Shown here: in pieces, positions 51,125 to 59,376 of the stretch
Numbering within the stretch: the stretch's first letter is position 1
Layout of the letters: each line of letters starts with the position of its first letter
Assembly (NCBI RefSeq): GCF_004919685.1
Contig: NZ_SMYZ01000117.1
Coordinates: forward strand, 1-59,444
Length of the DNA: 59,444 nucleotides
Direction: 5' to 3'
DNA from: Mesorhizobium norvegicum
Lineage (GTDB): Bacteria; Pseudomonadota; Alphaproteobacteria; Rhizobiales; Rhizobiaceae
Made by a program: the position numbers and the translations under genes
The notes under the pieces: generated by a model
Told to the model about the DNA's origin: nothing
Seen by the model: only the letters and a program-made list of their open reading frames with translations
Database searches by the model: none

Positions 51125-52010
51125 GCCGCTTGTCGCCACGCTTGTTTCCCGTCCCACTGAGCGCGCTTTGTCGCTGTCGCTTGCGAATATGGCGTCACGG
51201 TCGGTCGGCGCAAGCGCTGTTGTCTGGCTGGCTGAAGGGATTGCCTGCGATCTCATCCTGCCTGAGGCGGCTGACGCCGCCGATACGAGTGCCGCCTTGC
51301 GCACGGCACTCGCCACCGAGGCGGTCGACGTGATCGTCCAGCAGGCCGAAACCCGCCGCAAGAAAATCCTGATCGCCGACATGGATTCGACCATGATCGA
51401 CCAGGAATGCATCGACGAACTGGCCGACGAGATCGGCGTCAAGGATCGGGTTGCCACGATTACCGCGCGATCGATGAATGGCGAGATCGCTTTCGAACCG
51501 GCCCTGCGCGAGCGGGTGGCGTTGCTCAAGGGCCTCGACGCCGCCGTGGTCGATCGCATCGTCGCCAATCGCCTGACGCTGGCCTCGGGCGGCCGCGCTC
51601 TGGTTCAGACCATGCGCGCCAACGGCGCCTGGACGGCACTCGTGTCCGGCGGATTCGAGGTCTTCACGACGCGCATTGCGGCCATGCTCGGCTTCCAGGA
51701 GAATCGCGCCAACCGCCTGCTCGAACAGGACGGCCGCTTCACCGGATTGGTCGGCGAGCCAATCCTCGGCCGCGCCGCCAAGGCCGACGCGCTGTTCGAG
51801 ATTTCAGCGCGGCTCGGCCTGACGCCCATTGACGCTATCGCCGTCGGTGACGGCGCCAATGATCTCGACATGATCCGCCTGGCCGGCACCGGTGTCGCGC
51901 TCCATGCCAAGCCGACAGTGGCGGCACAGGCAAAGGTCCGCATCGACCATGGCGACCTGACCGCGCTGCTCTATGTGCAGGGCTACAAACAGGAAGAGTT
52001 TGTGCAATGA
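51123..52010 (+). CDS. serB: Phosphoserine phosphatase
   Basis: A 295-residue HAD-family phosphatase, the last step of serine synthesis. It begins MPLVATLVS, a usual rhizobial SerB start. Motif I DMDSTMIDQE is near residue 86, motif II VSGGFEVFT, and motif III/IV GDGANDLDMIRLAGTGVALHAKP. A short N-terminal domain precedes the HAD fold. ATG 51123 and the miaA ATG share CATG on opposite strands. The stop overlaps the next gene as ATGA, so the GNAT gene is likely co-translated. Confidence 0.95.
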   Translation: MPLVATLVSRPTERALSLSLANMASRSVGASAVVWLAEGIACDLILPEAADAADTSAALRTALATEAVDVIVQQAETRRKKILIADMDSTMIDQECIDELADEIGVKDRVATITARSMNGEIAFEPALRERVALLKGLDAAVVDRIVANRLTLASGGRALVQTMRANGAWTALVSGGFEVFTTRIAAMLGFQENRANRLLEQDGRFTGLVGEPILGRAAKADALFEISARLGLTPIDAIAVGDGANDLDMIRLAGTGVALHAKPTVAAQAKVRIDHGDLTALLYVQGYKQEEFVQ

Positions 52011-52579
52011 AACCAATGCGTACCGAGCGCCTGATCCTGCGCAACTGGGAGGATCGCGACCGCGACCTGTTCCACCGCATCAACTCCGACGAACAGGTCA
52101 TGGAGTTCTTTCCATTCCGCCGCGACCGTGCCGCCGCGGATGCCAAGATGGACGAGGTCCGCGCGTGGGTCGACAAGGACGGCTATGGCTTCGCCGCGGC
52201 CGAGATCGCGGCCACGGGCGAGTGCATCGGTTTTGTCGGGATAACCGGGACGGAAGATATTGACGTCCTGCCAGCCGGAACGATCGAGATCGGCTGGCGT
52301 CTCGCTCCGGAATTCTGGGGCAAGGGCTACGTCACCGAAGCGTCGGAAGCCTGGCTGGCCTACGGCTTTGAAACGCTACGCCTTGACGAGATCGTCTCCT
52401 TCGCCGTCGAGAAAAACCGCCGCTCCACCGCCGTCATGCAACGCCTCGGCATGACGGCCGATCCGTCCGCCGACTTCGACCACCCCAGCATTCCCGACAG
52501 CCATCCGCATCTCAAACGGCATGTCCTCTACAGATTGTCACGCCAAGACTGGCAGGCAAGAAAAAGGGCGGCTCGCTAG
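52007..52579 (+). CDS. GNAT family N-acetyltransferase (RimJ/RimL type)
   Basis: A 190-residue acetyltransferase: TERLILRNWEDRD start, IEIGWRLAPEFWGKGYVTEASEAWLAYGFETLRLDEIVSF (described, residues about 88-130, acetyl-CoA site WGKGYVTEA) and RRSTAVMQRLGM. The substrate may be a protein N-terminus or small molecule. The ATG overlaps the serB stop (ATGA). A bidirectional terminator follows. Confidence 0.92.
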   Translation: MKPMRTERLILRNWEDRDRDLFHRINSDEQVMEFFPFRRDRAAADAKMDEVRAWVDKDGYGFAAAEIAATGECIGFVGITGTEDIDVLPAGTIEIGWRLAPEFWGKGYVTEASEAWLAYGFETLRLDEIVSFAVEKNRRSTAVMQRLGMTADPSADFDHPSIPDSHPHLKRHVLYRLSRQDWQARKRAAR

Positions 52580-52590
52580 CCGCCCTTTTT
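52561..52590. terminator. Bidirectional rho-independent terminator
   Basis: AAAAAGGGCGGCT (52561-52573) pairs with AGCCGCCCTTTTT (52578-52590) around CGCT; the A-run and T-run serve both the GNAT and the convergent degP transcripts. Confidence 0.9.
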
Positions 52591-52626
52591 CTTTCAGTGT
52601 TGTCGTGTTGTCGGCTCTTCCGGACC

Positions 52627-54144
52627 TCAGTCCATCCGGATCGTGACGAACCTGAGCTCGCCGGTCTTCGATGCCAGCATCAGCAGCGCATTCTTGCGCC
52701 CCTGCTCCTTCAAGGCGCCGATCCGGTCCATGACATCCTTGGGCGTAGCAACCGATTCCTGCGCGATCTCGGTGATCACCTCGCCCGGCTGGATGCCGCG
52801 CTCGGCGGCGGCGGAGTCCTTGGTGACGTCGGTGATGACGACGCCCGAAACATCGGCCGCAATGCTGAACTTCTTGCGCGTCTCGTCGTTCAGTTCGCCG
52901 ACCGTCATGCCGAGCACCGAGGCCGTGGAAACGGCCGGAGCCTTGTCGCCCTTGTCCTGGTCGGTGTTGCTGCCGTCCTCGCCGCTGGCGAGCTTTTCGC
53001 CATCCTCGAGCCGGCCGAGCGTCACTTTCACGGTCTGCTCGACGCCCTTGCGCACGATCAGCACATCGACTGCCTTGCCAACCGGGCTTTCGGCGACGAC
53101 GCGCGGCAGGTCTCGCATTTCATGGATGTCCTTGCCGTCGAACTTGATGATGACGTCGCCGGCCTGGATGGTGCCATTGTCGACCGGACCGCCCTTGATG
53201 ACGCCGGCGACCAGCGCGCCCTTGGCGGTCGCCATGCCGAGGCTCTCGGCGATGTCGTCGGTCACCGGCTGGATGCGCACGCCGAGCCAGCCGCGCCGCG
53301 TCTCGCCGAACTGGCGCAACTGGTCGACGACGCCCGAGGCGAGCTGCGAGGGAATGGAGAAGCCAATGCCGATCGAGCCGCCGGAAGGCGAAATGATCGC
53401 GGTGTTGATGCCGATGACCTCGCCCGCGCTGTTGAACAGCGGTCCGCCGGAATTGCCGCGGTTGATCGCGGCATCGGTCTGGATGAAGTCGTCATAGGGG
53501 CCGGAATTGATGTCTCGATTGCGGGCCGAGACGATGCCGACCGTCACCGTGCCGCCGAGGCCGAACGGATTGCCGACCGCCATCACCCAGTCGCCGACGC
53601 GCATCTTGGTGGAATCGCCGAACTTCACCGCCGTCAACTTGTGGCCCTTCGGATCGACCTTCAGCACCGCGACATCGGTCTTGGTGTCGGTGCCGACCAG
53701 CGTCGCCTTCAAGGTGATGCCGTCGGAGAAATTGACCTCGATGTCGTCGGCATCGGCGATGACGTGGTTGTTGGTGACGACGATGCCTTGCTCGGCGTCG
53801 ATGACGAAGCCGGAGCCCAGCGACTGCACCTTCTGCGCGCCGTTGTCCTTGTCGCCGCCGCGGTTCTTGAAGAAATCGTCGAAGAAATCCTGGAACGGCG
53901 ACCCCTCGGGCAGCTGCGGCATCGGCACCGCACCGGGACCCTCGGTGCCCTTCACCGTCTGCGAGGTCGAGATGTTGACCACAGCGCCGAGCACGCCTTC
54001 CGCCAGGTCGGCCACCGAAGCAGGTCCATCCGCGGCAAATGTCGGTGTCACGAAGGAAGGGACAGCGACGGCGCTGACAAGAAGTGCTGCCGCGCCGGCG
54101 ATGAACGTCCGCCGTGCCACGCGCAGAATTGTATTGGATGTCAT
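52627..54144 (-). CDS. degP: Periplasmic serine protease/chaperone, Do (DegP/DegQ) family
   Basis: A 505-residue exported protease. Signal peptide (about 1-38), then a trypsin-like domain with catalytic His (VTNNHVIADADD), Asp (KTDVAVLKVD) and Ser (INRGNSGGPLFNSAG), followed by two PDZ domains (RGWLGVRIQPV and the C-terminal GVVITDVTKDSAAAERGIQPGEVI). It degrades or refolds damaged envelope proteins. The ATG at 54144 has GGGAGGC upstream. The neighbouring hflKC-DUF2065 genes precede it on the same strand, an arrangement common in alphaproteobacteria. Three 20-bp tandem repeats lie in its upstream gap. Confidence 0.95.
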   Translation of the reverse strand: MTSNTILRVARRTFIAGAAALLVSAVAVPSFVTPTFAADGPASVADLAEGVLGAVVNISTSQTVKGTEGPGAVPMPQLPEGSPFQDFFDDFFKNRGGDKDNGAQKVQSLGSGFVIDAEQGIVVTNNHVIADADDIEVNFSDGITLKATLVGTDTKTDVAVLKVDPKGHKLTAVKFGDSTKMRVGDWVMAVGNPFGLGGTVTVGIVSARNRDINSGPYDDFIQTDAAINRGNSGGPLFNSAGEVIGINTAIISPSGGSIGIGFSIPSQLASGVVDQLRQFGETRRGWLGVRIQPVTDDIAESLGMATAKGALVAGVIKGGPVDNGTIQAGDVIIKFDGKDIHEMRDLPRVVAESPVGKAVDVLIVRKGVEQTVKVTLGRLEDGEKLASGEDGSNTDQDKGDKAPAVSTASVLGMTVGELNDETRKKFSIAADVSGVVITDVTKDSAAAERGIQPGEVITEIAQESVATPKDVMDRIGALKEQGRKNALLMLASKTGELRFVTIRMD

Positions 54145-54270
54145 CGAGAAGCCTCCCGGTATTCCTGAAAAGAAAAGCGCTTCGACGAAAACGCCGCGTC
54201 GCGCCATGTTGGCAAAAAATACGGCACGTTTGCGGCTATGACTATCGGCAGAGGATAAATCATCAATTAT

Positions 54271-54330
54271 CCCGGATCGAAGCTCGTATCCCGGGGATCG
54301 AAGCTCGTATCCCGGGATCGAAGCTCGTAT
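54271..54330. repeat. Three tandem copies of a ~20-bp repeat upstream of degP
   Basis: GATCGAAGCTCGTAT preceded by CCCGG occurs at 54271-54289, 54290-54310 and 54311-54330, with a decayed partial copy after. The junctions make ATCCCGGGAT palindromes. It lies between the DUF2065 gene and degP. Confidence 0.8.
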
Positions 54331-54354
54331 ACGAAAAACCGAAGCTCGCCGCCG

Positions 54355-54543
54355 TCATCCGCCTCGCACCAGCCAGACGATGCAGACACCGATGGCGATC
54401 GCTGCCAGCCCGGCAATCCGCAGCGCATTCTCGGGCAGCGACAGCACTTCGGTGGCAAGCTTCCTGGCAAGGCCGGGAAAGCCGCCATAGACCAGACCTT
54501 CTATCACAAGGACAAGGCCCATGGCGGCGAGAAAATCCTGCAC
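54355..54543 (-). CDS. DUF2065 small membrane protein
   Basis: A 62-residue protein with two membrane segments (about 4-22 and 43-59) and the family sequence GLVLVIEGLVYGGFPGLARKLATEVLSLPENALRIAGL (described). Such proteins sit beside hflK/hflC in many proteobacteria and may help the HflKC complex, but their role is unknown. It starts six bases after hflC. Confidence 0.85.
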   Translation of the reverse strand: MQDFLAAMGLVLVIEGLVYGGFPGLARKLATEVLSLPENALRIAGLAAIAIGVCIVWLVRGG

Positions 54544-54549
54544 CGGCCG

Positions 54550-55521
54550 CTACTGGCCGGTGCTCGGCTGTGCCGCCGGCGCGGCAGGTGCCGTCGCCGG
54601 AGCGGTTGGGGCCGGCGAAACCGGCTTCGCCGGCGCCTCGCTGCCGTCGGGATTGCGGAAGAAGCGGAAGAACTCCGAGTTCGGCGACAGCACCATCGTC
54701 GTTCCGGTGTTGTCCAGCGCCGTGCCATAGGCACTCATCGACCGGTAGAAGTCGAAGAAAGCCGGATCGCGCTGATACGCTCCCGCGAAGGTGGCACTGC
54801 GCTGGGCTTCGCCCTCGCCGCGCAGGATCTCCGACTCTTTCTGCGCTTCGGCGACGATCTCGACCACTTGGCGATCGGCGCGGGCCGTGATGCGCTGCGC
54901 CGCTTCGTTGCCGCGTGCCCTCAGCCGCGCAGCTTCCGCCAGGCGTTCCGCCTTCATGCGGTCGAAGGTCTGCTGTGAGACCTCGGCCGTGAGATCCGTG
55001 CGGCGGATACGGACATCCTCGATCTGCAGGCCGAGCGACGTGGCGTCGGGCCTGAGCTGATCGCGGACTTCGCGCATCATCACGGCGCGCTGTTCGGAGA
55101 GTGCGGCCTCGAAATCGCGCAGACCGTAGACGCGGCGCAAGGCAGCGTCGAGACGCGTCCTGAGCCGGGCTTCGGCCAGCTCGATCTGGCCGGACACGGC
55201 AGAGCGGAAGACGCGCGGATCCGAGATGCGATAGGCGATGAAGGCGTCGACCTCATAGAACTTGCCGCCCGACACCTGGACACGAATATTGTCGAGGTCG
55301 AAGCGCAGCACCCGGTTCTCGATCAGTTGTACCGTGTCGGCGTCGAAGAACGAGAACGGCGCCTTGAAGTAGATGCCGGGTTCGCTCTTGACGTCGACGA
55401 TCTCGCCGAACCTGAGCACCAGCGCCTGCTGGCGCGCATTGACCACGAAGACCGAAGAATAGAGCAGGAACAGGATGATCGCTGCTGCGACGACGATGAT
55501 GGGGAGACGGTTGGCCATCAC
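54550..55521 (-). CDS. hflC: HflC, membrane protease modulator
   Basis: A 323-residue SPFH-domain protein. One N-terminal membrane anchor (IIVVAAAIILFLLYSSVFVV, about 8-27) is followed by the SPFH domain (ARQQALVLRFGEIVDVKSEPGIYFK), a long coiled coil with EVSQQTFDRMKAERLAEAARLRARGNEAAQ and VAEAQKESEILRGEGEAQR, and a Pro/Ala-rich tail. It forms the HflKC ring around FtsH. It overlaps hflK by four bases. Confidence 0.95.
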   Translation of the reverse strand: MMANRLPIIVVAAAIILFLLYSSVFVVNARQQALVLRFGEIVDVKSEPGIYFKAPFSFFDADTVQLIENRVLRFDLDNIRVQVSGGKFYEVDAFIAYRISDPRVFRSAVSGQIELAEARLRTRLDAALRRVYGLRDFEAALSEQRAVMMREVRDQLRPDATSLGLQIEDVRIRRTDLTAEVSQQTFDRMKAERLAEAARLRARGNEAAQRITARADRQVVEIVAEAQKESEILRGEGEAQRSATFAGAYQRDPAFFDFYRSMSAYGTALDNTGTTMVLSPNSEFFRFFRNPDGSEAPAKPVSPAPTAPATAPAAPAAQPSTGQ

Positions 55522-56645
55522 TGGTTACCTCCCGTCACGCCACCAGCGGCGGCCGGTGCCACCGCTTTCGGCTGCAATGCCGGCAGCGGCAGATAGGGGA
55601 CGACCCCTTGCCCGTTGCCCTGCTCGACGATGACCTTGTTGGAATCCTTCAGAACCTTCTCCATCGTTTCCAGGTAGAGGCGCTTGCGTGTCACATCGGG
55701 CGCTTTGGCATACTCGTCATAGACTGAGATGAAGCGCTGCGCCTCACCCTCGGCTTCCTGCACGACCCGGTTCTTGTAGGCGGCCGCGTCTTCGCGGATC
55801 TGTGCGGCCTCGCCGCGTGCCTGGCCGAGTTTCTGGTTGGAGTACTGGTTGGCCTGCTCGACGAACTTGTCTTCGTCCTGCTCGGCGCGCTGCACCTCGT
55901 CGAACGCATCGGCCACTTCGCGTGGCGGTGCCGCATCCTCGATCGAGACGGCGTTGACGTTGAGACCGGCCTTGTAGCCGTCCAGCGTCGTCTGGATGAT
56001 TTCACGCACCGAGGCGGCAATGCCCTGGCGGTCGTCGCGGAAGATGTCCTGCGCGGGCCGGCGGCCGACGGCTTCACGCATGGCGCTTTCGGCAACCTGC
56101 CGCAGCATGCCGTCGGGATCGGACACGTCGAACAGATACGCGCTCGGGTCGGAGACCTGATAGGCCACCGAGAACTGGACGTTGACGATGTTCTGGTCGC
56201 CGGTAAGCATCAGCCCGGAGGTGTTGCCACTCGTCGCGCCGCCGCCGCCAATATCGACGAGCTGCTCGGAAATCTTGGCTGTCTCGACGGTTTCGAGCGG
56301 CCACCAATGGAAATGCAGGCCGGGCTGCGACAGTTCGGCCTTCGGCTTGCCGAAGCGCAGTTCGACCGCGACCTCGTCGGGCTGCACGGTGTAAACAGCC
56401 TTGAACGCCCACAGCACCACGAGTGCCGCCGCGATCAGCGCGAAAATAGCCGGGCTTGCGCCACCGCCACCCGGCAGAGCGCGCCGCAGCCGGTCCTGGC
56501 CGCGGCGGATGATGTCTTCGAGATCGGGAGGCGAGCCCTGTGGGCCGCTCGGTCCCTTTGGTCCCTGCCCCCAGGGTCCCTGATTGTTGCCGCCGCCGCC
56601 GCCCCATGGGCCGCCGCCACCGCCGCTCTTATCGTTCCAGGGCAT
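55518..56645 (-). CDS. hflK: HflK, membrane protease modulator
   Basis: A 375-residue partner of HflC. A Gly/Pro-rich N-terminus (GGGGGPWGGGGGNNQGPWG) precedes a membrane segment (about 65-84), an SPFH domain (VYTVQPDEVAVELRFGKPKAE) and a coiled coil (YSNQKLGQARGEAAQIREDAAAYK). It sits before hflC with a 4-bp overlap. The complex surrounds FtsH and tunes membrane-protein degradation. Confidence 0.95.
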   Translation of the reverse strand: MPWNDKSGGGGGPWGGGGGNNQGPWGQGPKGPSGPQGSPPDLEDIIRRGQDRLRRALPGGGGASPAIFALIAAALVVLWAFKAVYTVQPDEVAVELRFGKPKAELSQPGLHFHWWPLETVETAKISEQLVDIGGGGATSGNTSGLMLTGDQNIVNVQFSVAYQVSDPSAYLFDVSDPDGMLRQVAESAMREAVGRRPAQDIFRDDRQGIAASVREIIQTTLDGYKAGLNVNAVSIEDAAPPREVADAFDEVQRAEQDEDKFVEQANQYSNQKLGQARGEAAQIREDAAAYKNRVVQEAEGEAQRFISVYDEYAKAPDVTRKRLYLETMEKVLKDSNKVIVEQGNGQGVVPYLPLPALQPKAVAPAAAGGVTGGNQ

Positions 56646-56813
56646 GAATGTCCTTTCGCTTGGAATTCCCTCAAGCGCCGGTATTACGGCGCAAAATCCA
56701 GTATTGTTCTTCTATAGGGACGCCACGAGGCGCTTTCAACGCGATGCGCTGCCGACTCGTCCGATTTGGTCCGGTCGCGACCCTTTGTCTTCCTTCAATG
56801 CCCCTTTTATCAT

Positions 56814-57332
56814 TCAATGTCTCTCGCGGCGGCGCTCGTAAACCGAATAGCGCGTCGCGTGGCTGTCCTTTTCCCCGGCTGGAACGTCCTGCGAGCTGAC
56901 AACGCGCCAGGAATCCGGATCGATCGGCGGGAAATGCGCATCGCCATCGACCCCTGCCAGCACATGGGTGACGTGCAGCCGGTCGGCCAGCAGCAGCGCC
57001 TGGGCATAGATTTCGCCGCCGCCGATGATGCAGACCTCGTTCACACCGACCATGCAGCGCCCGCGCACCGTCGCCAGCTGGATCGCGGCTTCGAGCGAAT
57101 GCGCCACTTCGACGCCTTCGGCGCGCCAGGCCTTGTCGCGGGTGACGACGATGTTCAGCCTGCCCGGCAGCGGCCGGCCGATACCCTCATAGGTCTTGCG
57201 GCCCATAATGATGGGCTTGCCCATCGTGTCGGCCTTGAAGCGCTTGAGATCGGTGGAGAGCCGCCAGGGCAACCCGCCGTCCCGCCCGATCACGCCGTTC
57301 TCGGCAATGGCAACGTAGATTGCGACGTGCAT
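56814..57332 (-). CDS. folA: Dihydrofolate reductase
   Basis: A 172-residue enzyme reducing dihydrofolate with NADPH. It starts MHVAIYVAIAENGVIGRDGGLPWRLSTDLKRFK with catalytic-region Asp, then PIIMGRKTYEGIGRPLPGR, CIIGGGEIYAQAL and the C-terminal THVLAGVDGDAHFP. Usually thyA is adjacent; here it is not. ATG 57332 overlaps the upstream gene's stop as TGATG, so translation is coupled. Confidence 0.95.
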   Translation of the reverse strand: MHVAIYVAIAENGVIGRDGGLPWRLSTDLKRFKADTMGKPIIMGRKTYEGIGRPLPGRLNIVVTRDKAWRAEGVEVAHSLEAAIQLATVRGRCMVGVNEVCIIGGGEIYAQALLLADRLHVTHVLAGVDGDAHFPPIDPDSWRVVSSQDVPAGEKDSHATRYSVYERRRERH

Positions 57333-58333
57333 CAATTGTCGTCCGTTGGATCGAGGATCAGGATGTCGATGTCGTGCTCGGGATAGAAATCATCCGCCGT
57401 CATCTCGAATGTCGTCGGCCCGACCTTTTTGACATTGTCGCCGCAGAACGAGACCAAGGCTTTCGGATTGCCCTTGTCGACCGTCAGCTTGAACTTGCCG
57501 ATTGTGCCTGCCGCCCAGTTGCCGCCTGTGGTCAGGATATAGGCGATGCGGCTTTCGTTGTACTGCGGATAGCCGTCTGGACCATCCTTGGCCGCCTTGC
57601 GCACCGCGTTCTCGAATGCGTCGTCCATGCAGTAGCGCGTCTTGTAGGTCGCGTACTGTCCCTGGAATTTGCCGTCATAGAAAAAGCTGACCGAAGACGT
57701 GCCGCCAACGCTTGGCTTGTAGCGGTGGGAAACGTGGACGTCCTTATTGGCTGGAAAGGTCGAACGCCACCAATAGGTCGAACGCAATTGCCAGAACGGC
57801 GTATAGACCTTCTTCGCCTCCGTACCGTCGCTGTCGCTGTCCTCGATGATGATGCCGCGGTTGACCCAGTCGTCGGTAACCGCCTGCGGCAACTTCGCCA
57901 GGGCCGCCTTCGCCGCATCGCCGAATGGATAGAACGGCACGTTCTGCGCTCTTAGCTCGGAGCTGACGTCGATGCCGAGCGCCAACACCTTCTGCTCGAG
58001 CTGCGGCTTTGCCGGTGCGCCATCGATCGTCACCTCGAAGCCGAGGAAATTGTCGCTCTGGTTTTCAGGGATCGCCGGGATTTCTTCGGGATTGCCCGAT
58101 ATGTCGGGCATCGGGAAGGCGACGATGGCGTCGACATCCCTGTCGGTGTTGTTGTGGAAGACGTAGTCAACCGTGACCTTTTCCGGCGAAATGAAAAGGT
58201 CCTCGCTTTGCATCGCTATGGCGTCGCTGCGCGACAGGATCAGGCCGCCGGTGCCAAGTTCGGCAACCGAATCATTGGCGAGTGCCGGCGCGGCCGACAG
58301 GGCCAGCATGGCGGTCAGAACATATCGCAACAT
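57332..58333 (-). CDS. DUF4424 family secreted protein
   Basis: A 333-residue protein with a signal peptide (about 1-19, ALSAAPALA). The mature part begins NDSVAELGTGGLILSRSDAIAMQSEDLFIS, then VDYVFHNNTDRDVDAIVAFPMP, typical of DUF4424, and AFEN..KDGPDGYPQYNESRIAYILTTGGNW. It is probably periplasmic. Function unknown. It overlaps folA by one base, an odd pairing for an exported protein. Confidence 0.85.
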   Translation of the reverse strand: MLRYVLTAMLALSAAPALANDSVAELGTGGLILSRSDAIAMQSEDLFISPEKVTVDYVFHNNTDRDVDAIVAFPMPDISGNPEEIPAIPENQSDNFLGFEVTIDGAPAKPQLEQKVLALGIDVSSELRAQNVPFYPFGDAAKAALAKLPQAVTDDWVNRGIIIEDSDSDGTEAKKVYTPFWQLRSTYWWRSTFPANKDVHVSHRYKPSVGGTSSVSFFYDGKFQGQYATYKTRYCMDDAFENAVRKAAKDGPDGYPQYNESRIAYILTTGGNWAAGTIGKFKLTVDKGNPKALVSFCGDNVKKVGPTTFEMTADDFYPEHDIDILILDPTDDN

Positions 58334-58464
58334 GGAAGCCCCCTCGGCTAGAATGCCCTGATGACCCTAGCCGTTTCAATGTGGCGTTTCAAAGCCCTTC
58401 CGCATCCTCGGGCGCGCCAAGGCGGTCTGGACTAACAGGTTCCGATCGGGCAGGAGTTCGCTCC

Positions 58465-59241
58465 ATGCGCAAGCTTCTCGTCATCGGCATCGGCGCCGGC
58501 AATCCCGACCACATGACCGTTCAGGCCATATCAGGCCTGAACCAGGCAGATGTGCTGTTCATCCCCGACAAGGGGGAGAAAAAGAACGACCTTGCCGAGC
58601 TGCGCCGCCAGATCTGCGACCGCTTCGTCACCAACCCGAAGTCACGCCGTGTCGAATTCGACGTGCCGGTGCGCGACCTGCCAGTAGAAGATGGGCCGGC
58701 GCCGTCCTATCGCTCGACCGTCGATGACTGGCATGAGGCCATCGCCGCGATCTACGAGGGCCTGATCCGCGACGAGATTGTCGCGGATGGCTGCGGCGCC
58801 TTCCTGATCTGGGGCGATCCTTCGCTCTATGACAGCGCGCTGCGCATCCTCGAGCGCGTGCGCCTGCGAGGCAATGTCGCGTTCGAGCTTGAGGTGATAC
58901 CCGGCATTACCGCCGTCCAGGCGCTTGCCGCCGGCCACAAGATGGCCCTGAACCGCATCGGCGATTCCGTCCTCATCACCACCGGCCGGCGCCTGACCGA
59001 GCAAGGCATGCCGAACAATGCCGGCAGCGCGGTCGTCCTGCTCGACGGCAAATGCGCCTTCAACACGCTGGCCGACAAGGATGTCGTCATCCACTGGGGC
59101 GCCTATCTCGGCACGCCGGACGAGATTCTCGTCTCGGGCCGGATCGGTGATGTCGGCGCGGAGATCGAAAAGGTCCGCGAAGAAGCCCGCCGGCAAAAGG
59201 GCTGGATCATGGACACCTATCTGCTTCGAAAACCCGAATAG
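58465..59241 (+). CDS. cobF: Precorrin-6A synthase (deacetylating)
   Basis: A 258-residue SAM methyltransferase that methylates C1 of precorrin-5 and removes the extruded acetyl group. It begins MRKLLVIGIGAGNPDHMTVQAI (SAM loop), then LIWGDPSLYDSALRI and LEVIPGITAVQALAAGHKMALNRIGDSVLITTGRRL, all CobF-specific. ATG 58465 has CAGGAG upstream. It is separate from the main cob operon (53 kb away), a pattern also seen in other rhizobia. This gene marks the oxygen-dependent route. Confidence 0.95.
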   Translation: MRKLLVIGIGAGNPDHMTVQAISGLNQADVLFIPDKGEKKNDLAELRRQICDRFVTNPKSRRVEFDVPVRDLPVEDGPAPSYRSTVDDWHEAIAAIYEGLIRDEIVADGCGAFLIWGDPSLYDSALRILERVRLRGNVAFELEVIPGITAVQALAAGHKMALNRIGDSVLITTGRRLTEQGMPNNAGSAVVLLDGKCAFNTLADKDVVIHWGAYLGTPDEILVSGRIGDVGAEIEKVREEARRQKGWIMDTYLLRKPE

Positions 59242-59330
59242 GAAGGCAATAGGGGAGTAAGGCAGTAGGGCAATAGGTGAAGGATGTTTGTGCTAGAAGA
59301 CAGCACACGAATGCCTGCTTACTTCCTAGC

Positions 59331-59370
59331 CCTACTGCCCTACTGCCCTACTGCCCTACTGCCCTACTGC
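59331..59370. repeat. Five perfect tandem copies of CCTACTGC
   Basis: Exact octamers occupy 59331-59370, with a partial sixth (CCT). An inverse copy GCAGTAGG is found at 59262-59269 just after cobF. It lies between cobF and the convergent partial gene. No spacers, so not a CRISPR. Confidence 0.85.
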
Positions 59371-59376
59371 CCTCCC

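Noticed and set aside
54267..54488. Frame encoding RDTSFDP repeats
   Set aside because: Created by the 20-bp tandem repeats; overlaps the DUF2065 gene on the same strand in another frame.
59331..59370. Possible CRISPR array
   Set aside because: Direct octamer tandem with no spacers and no cas genes.
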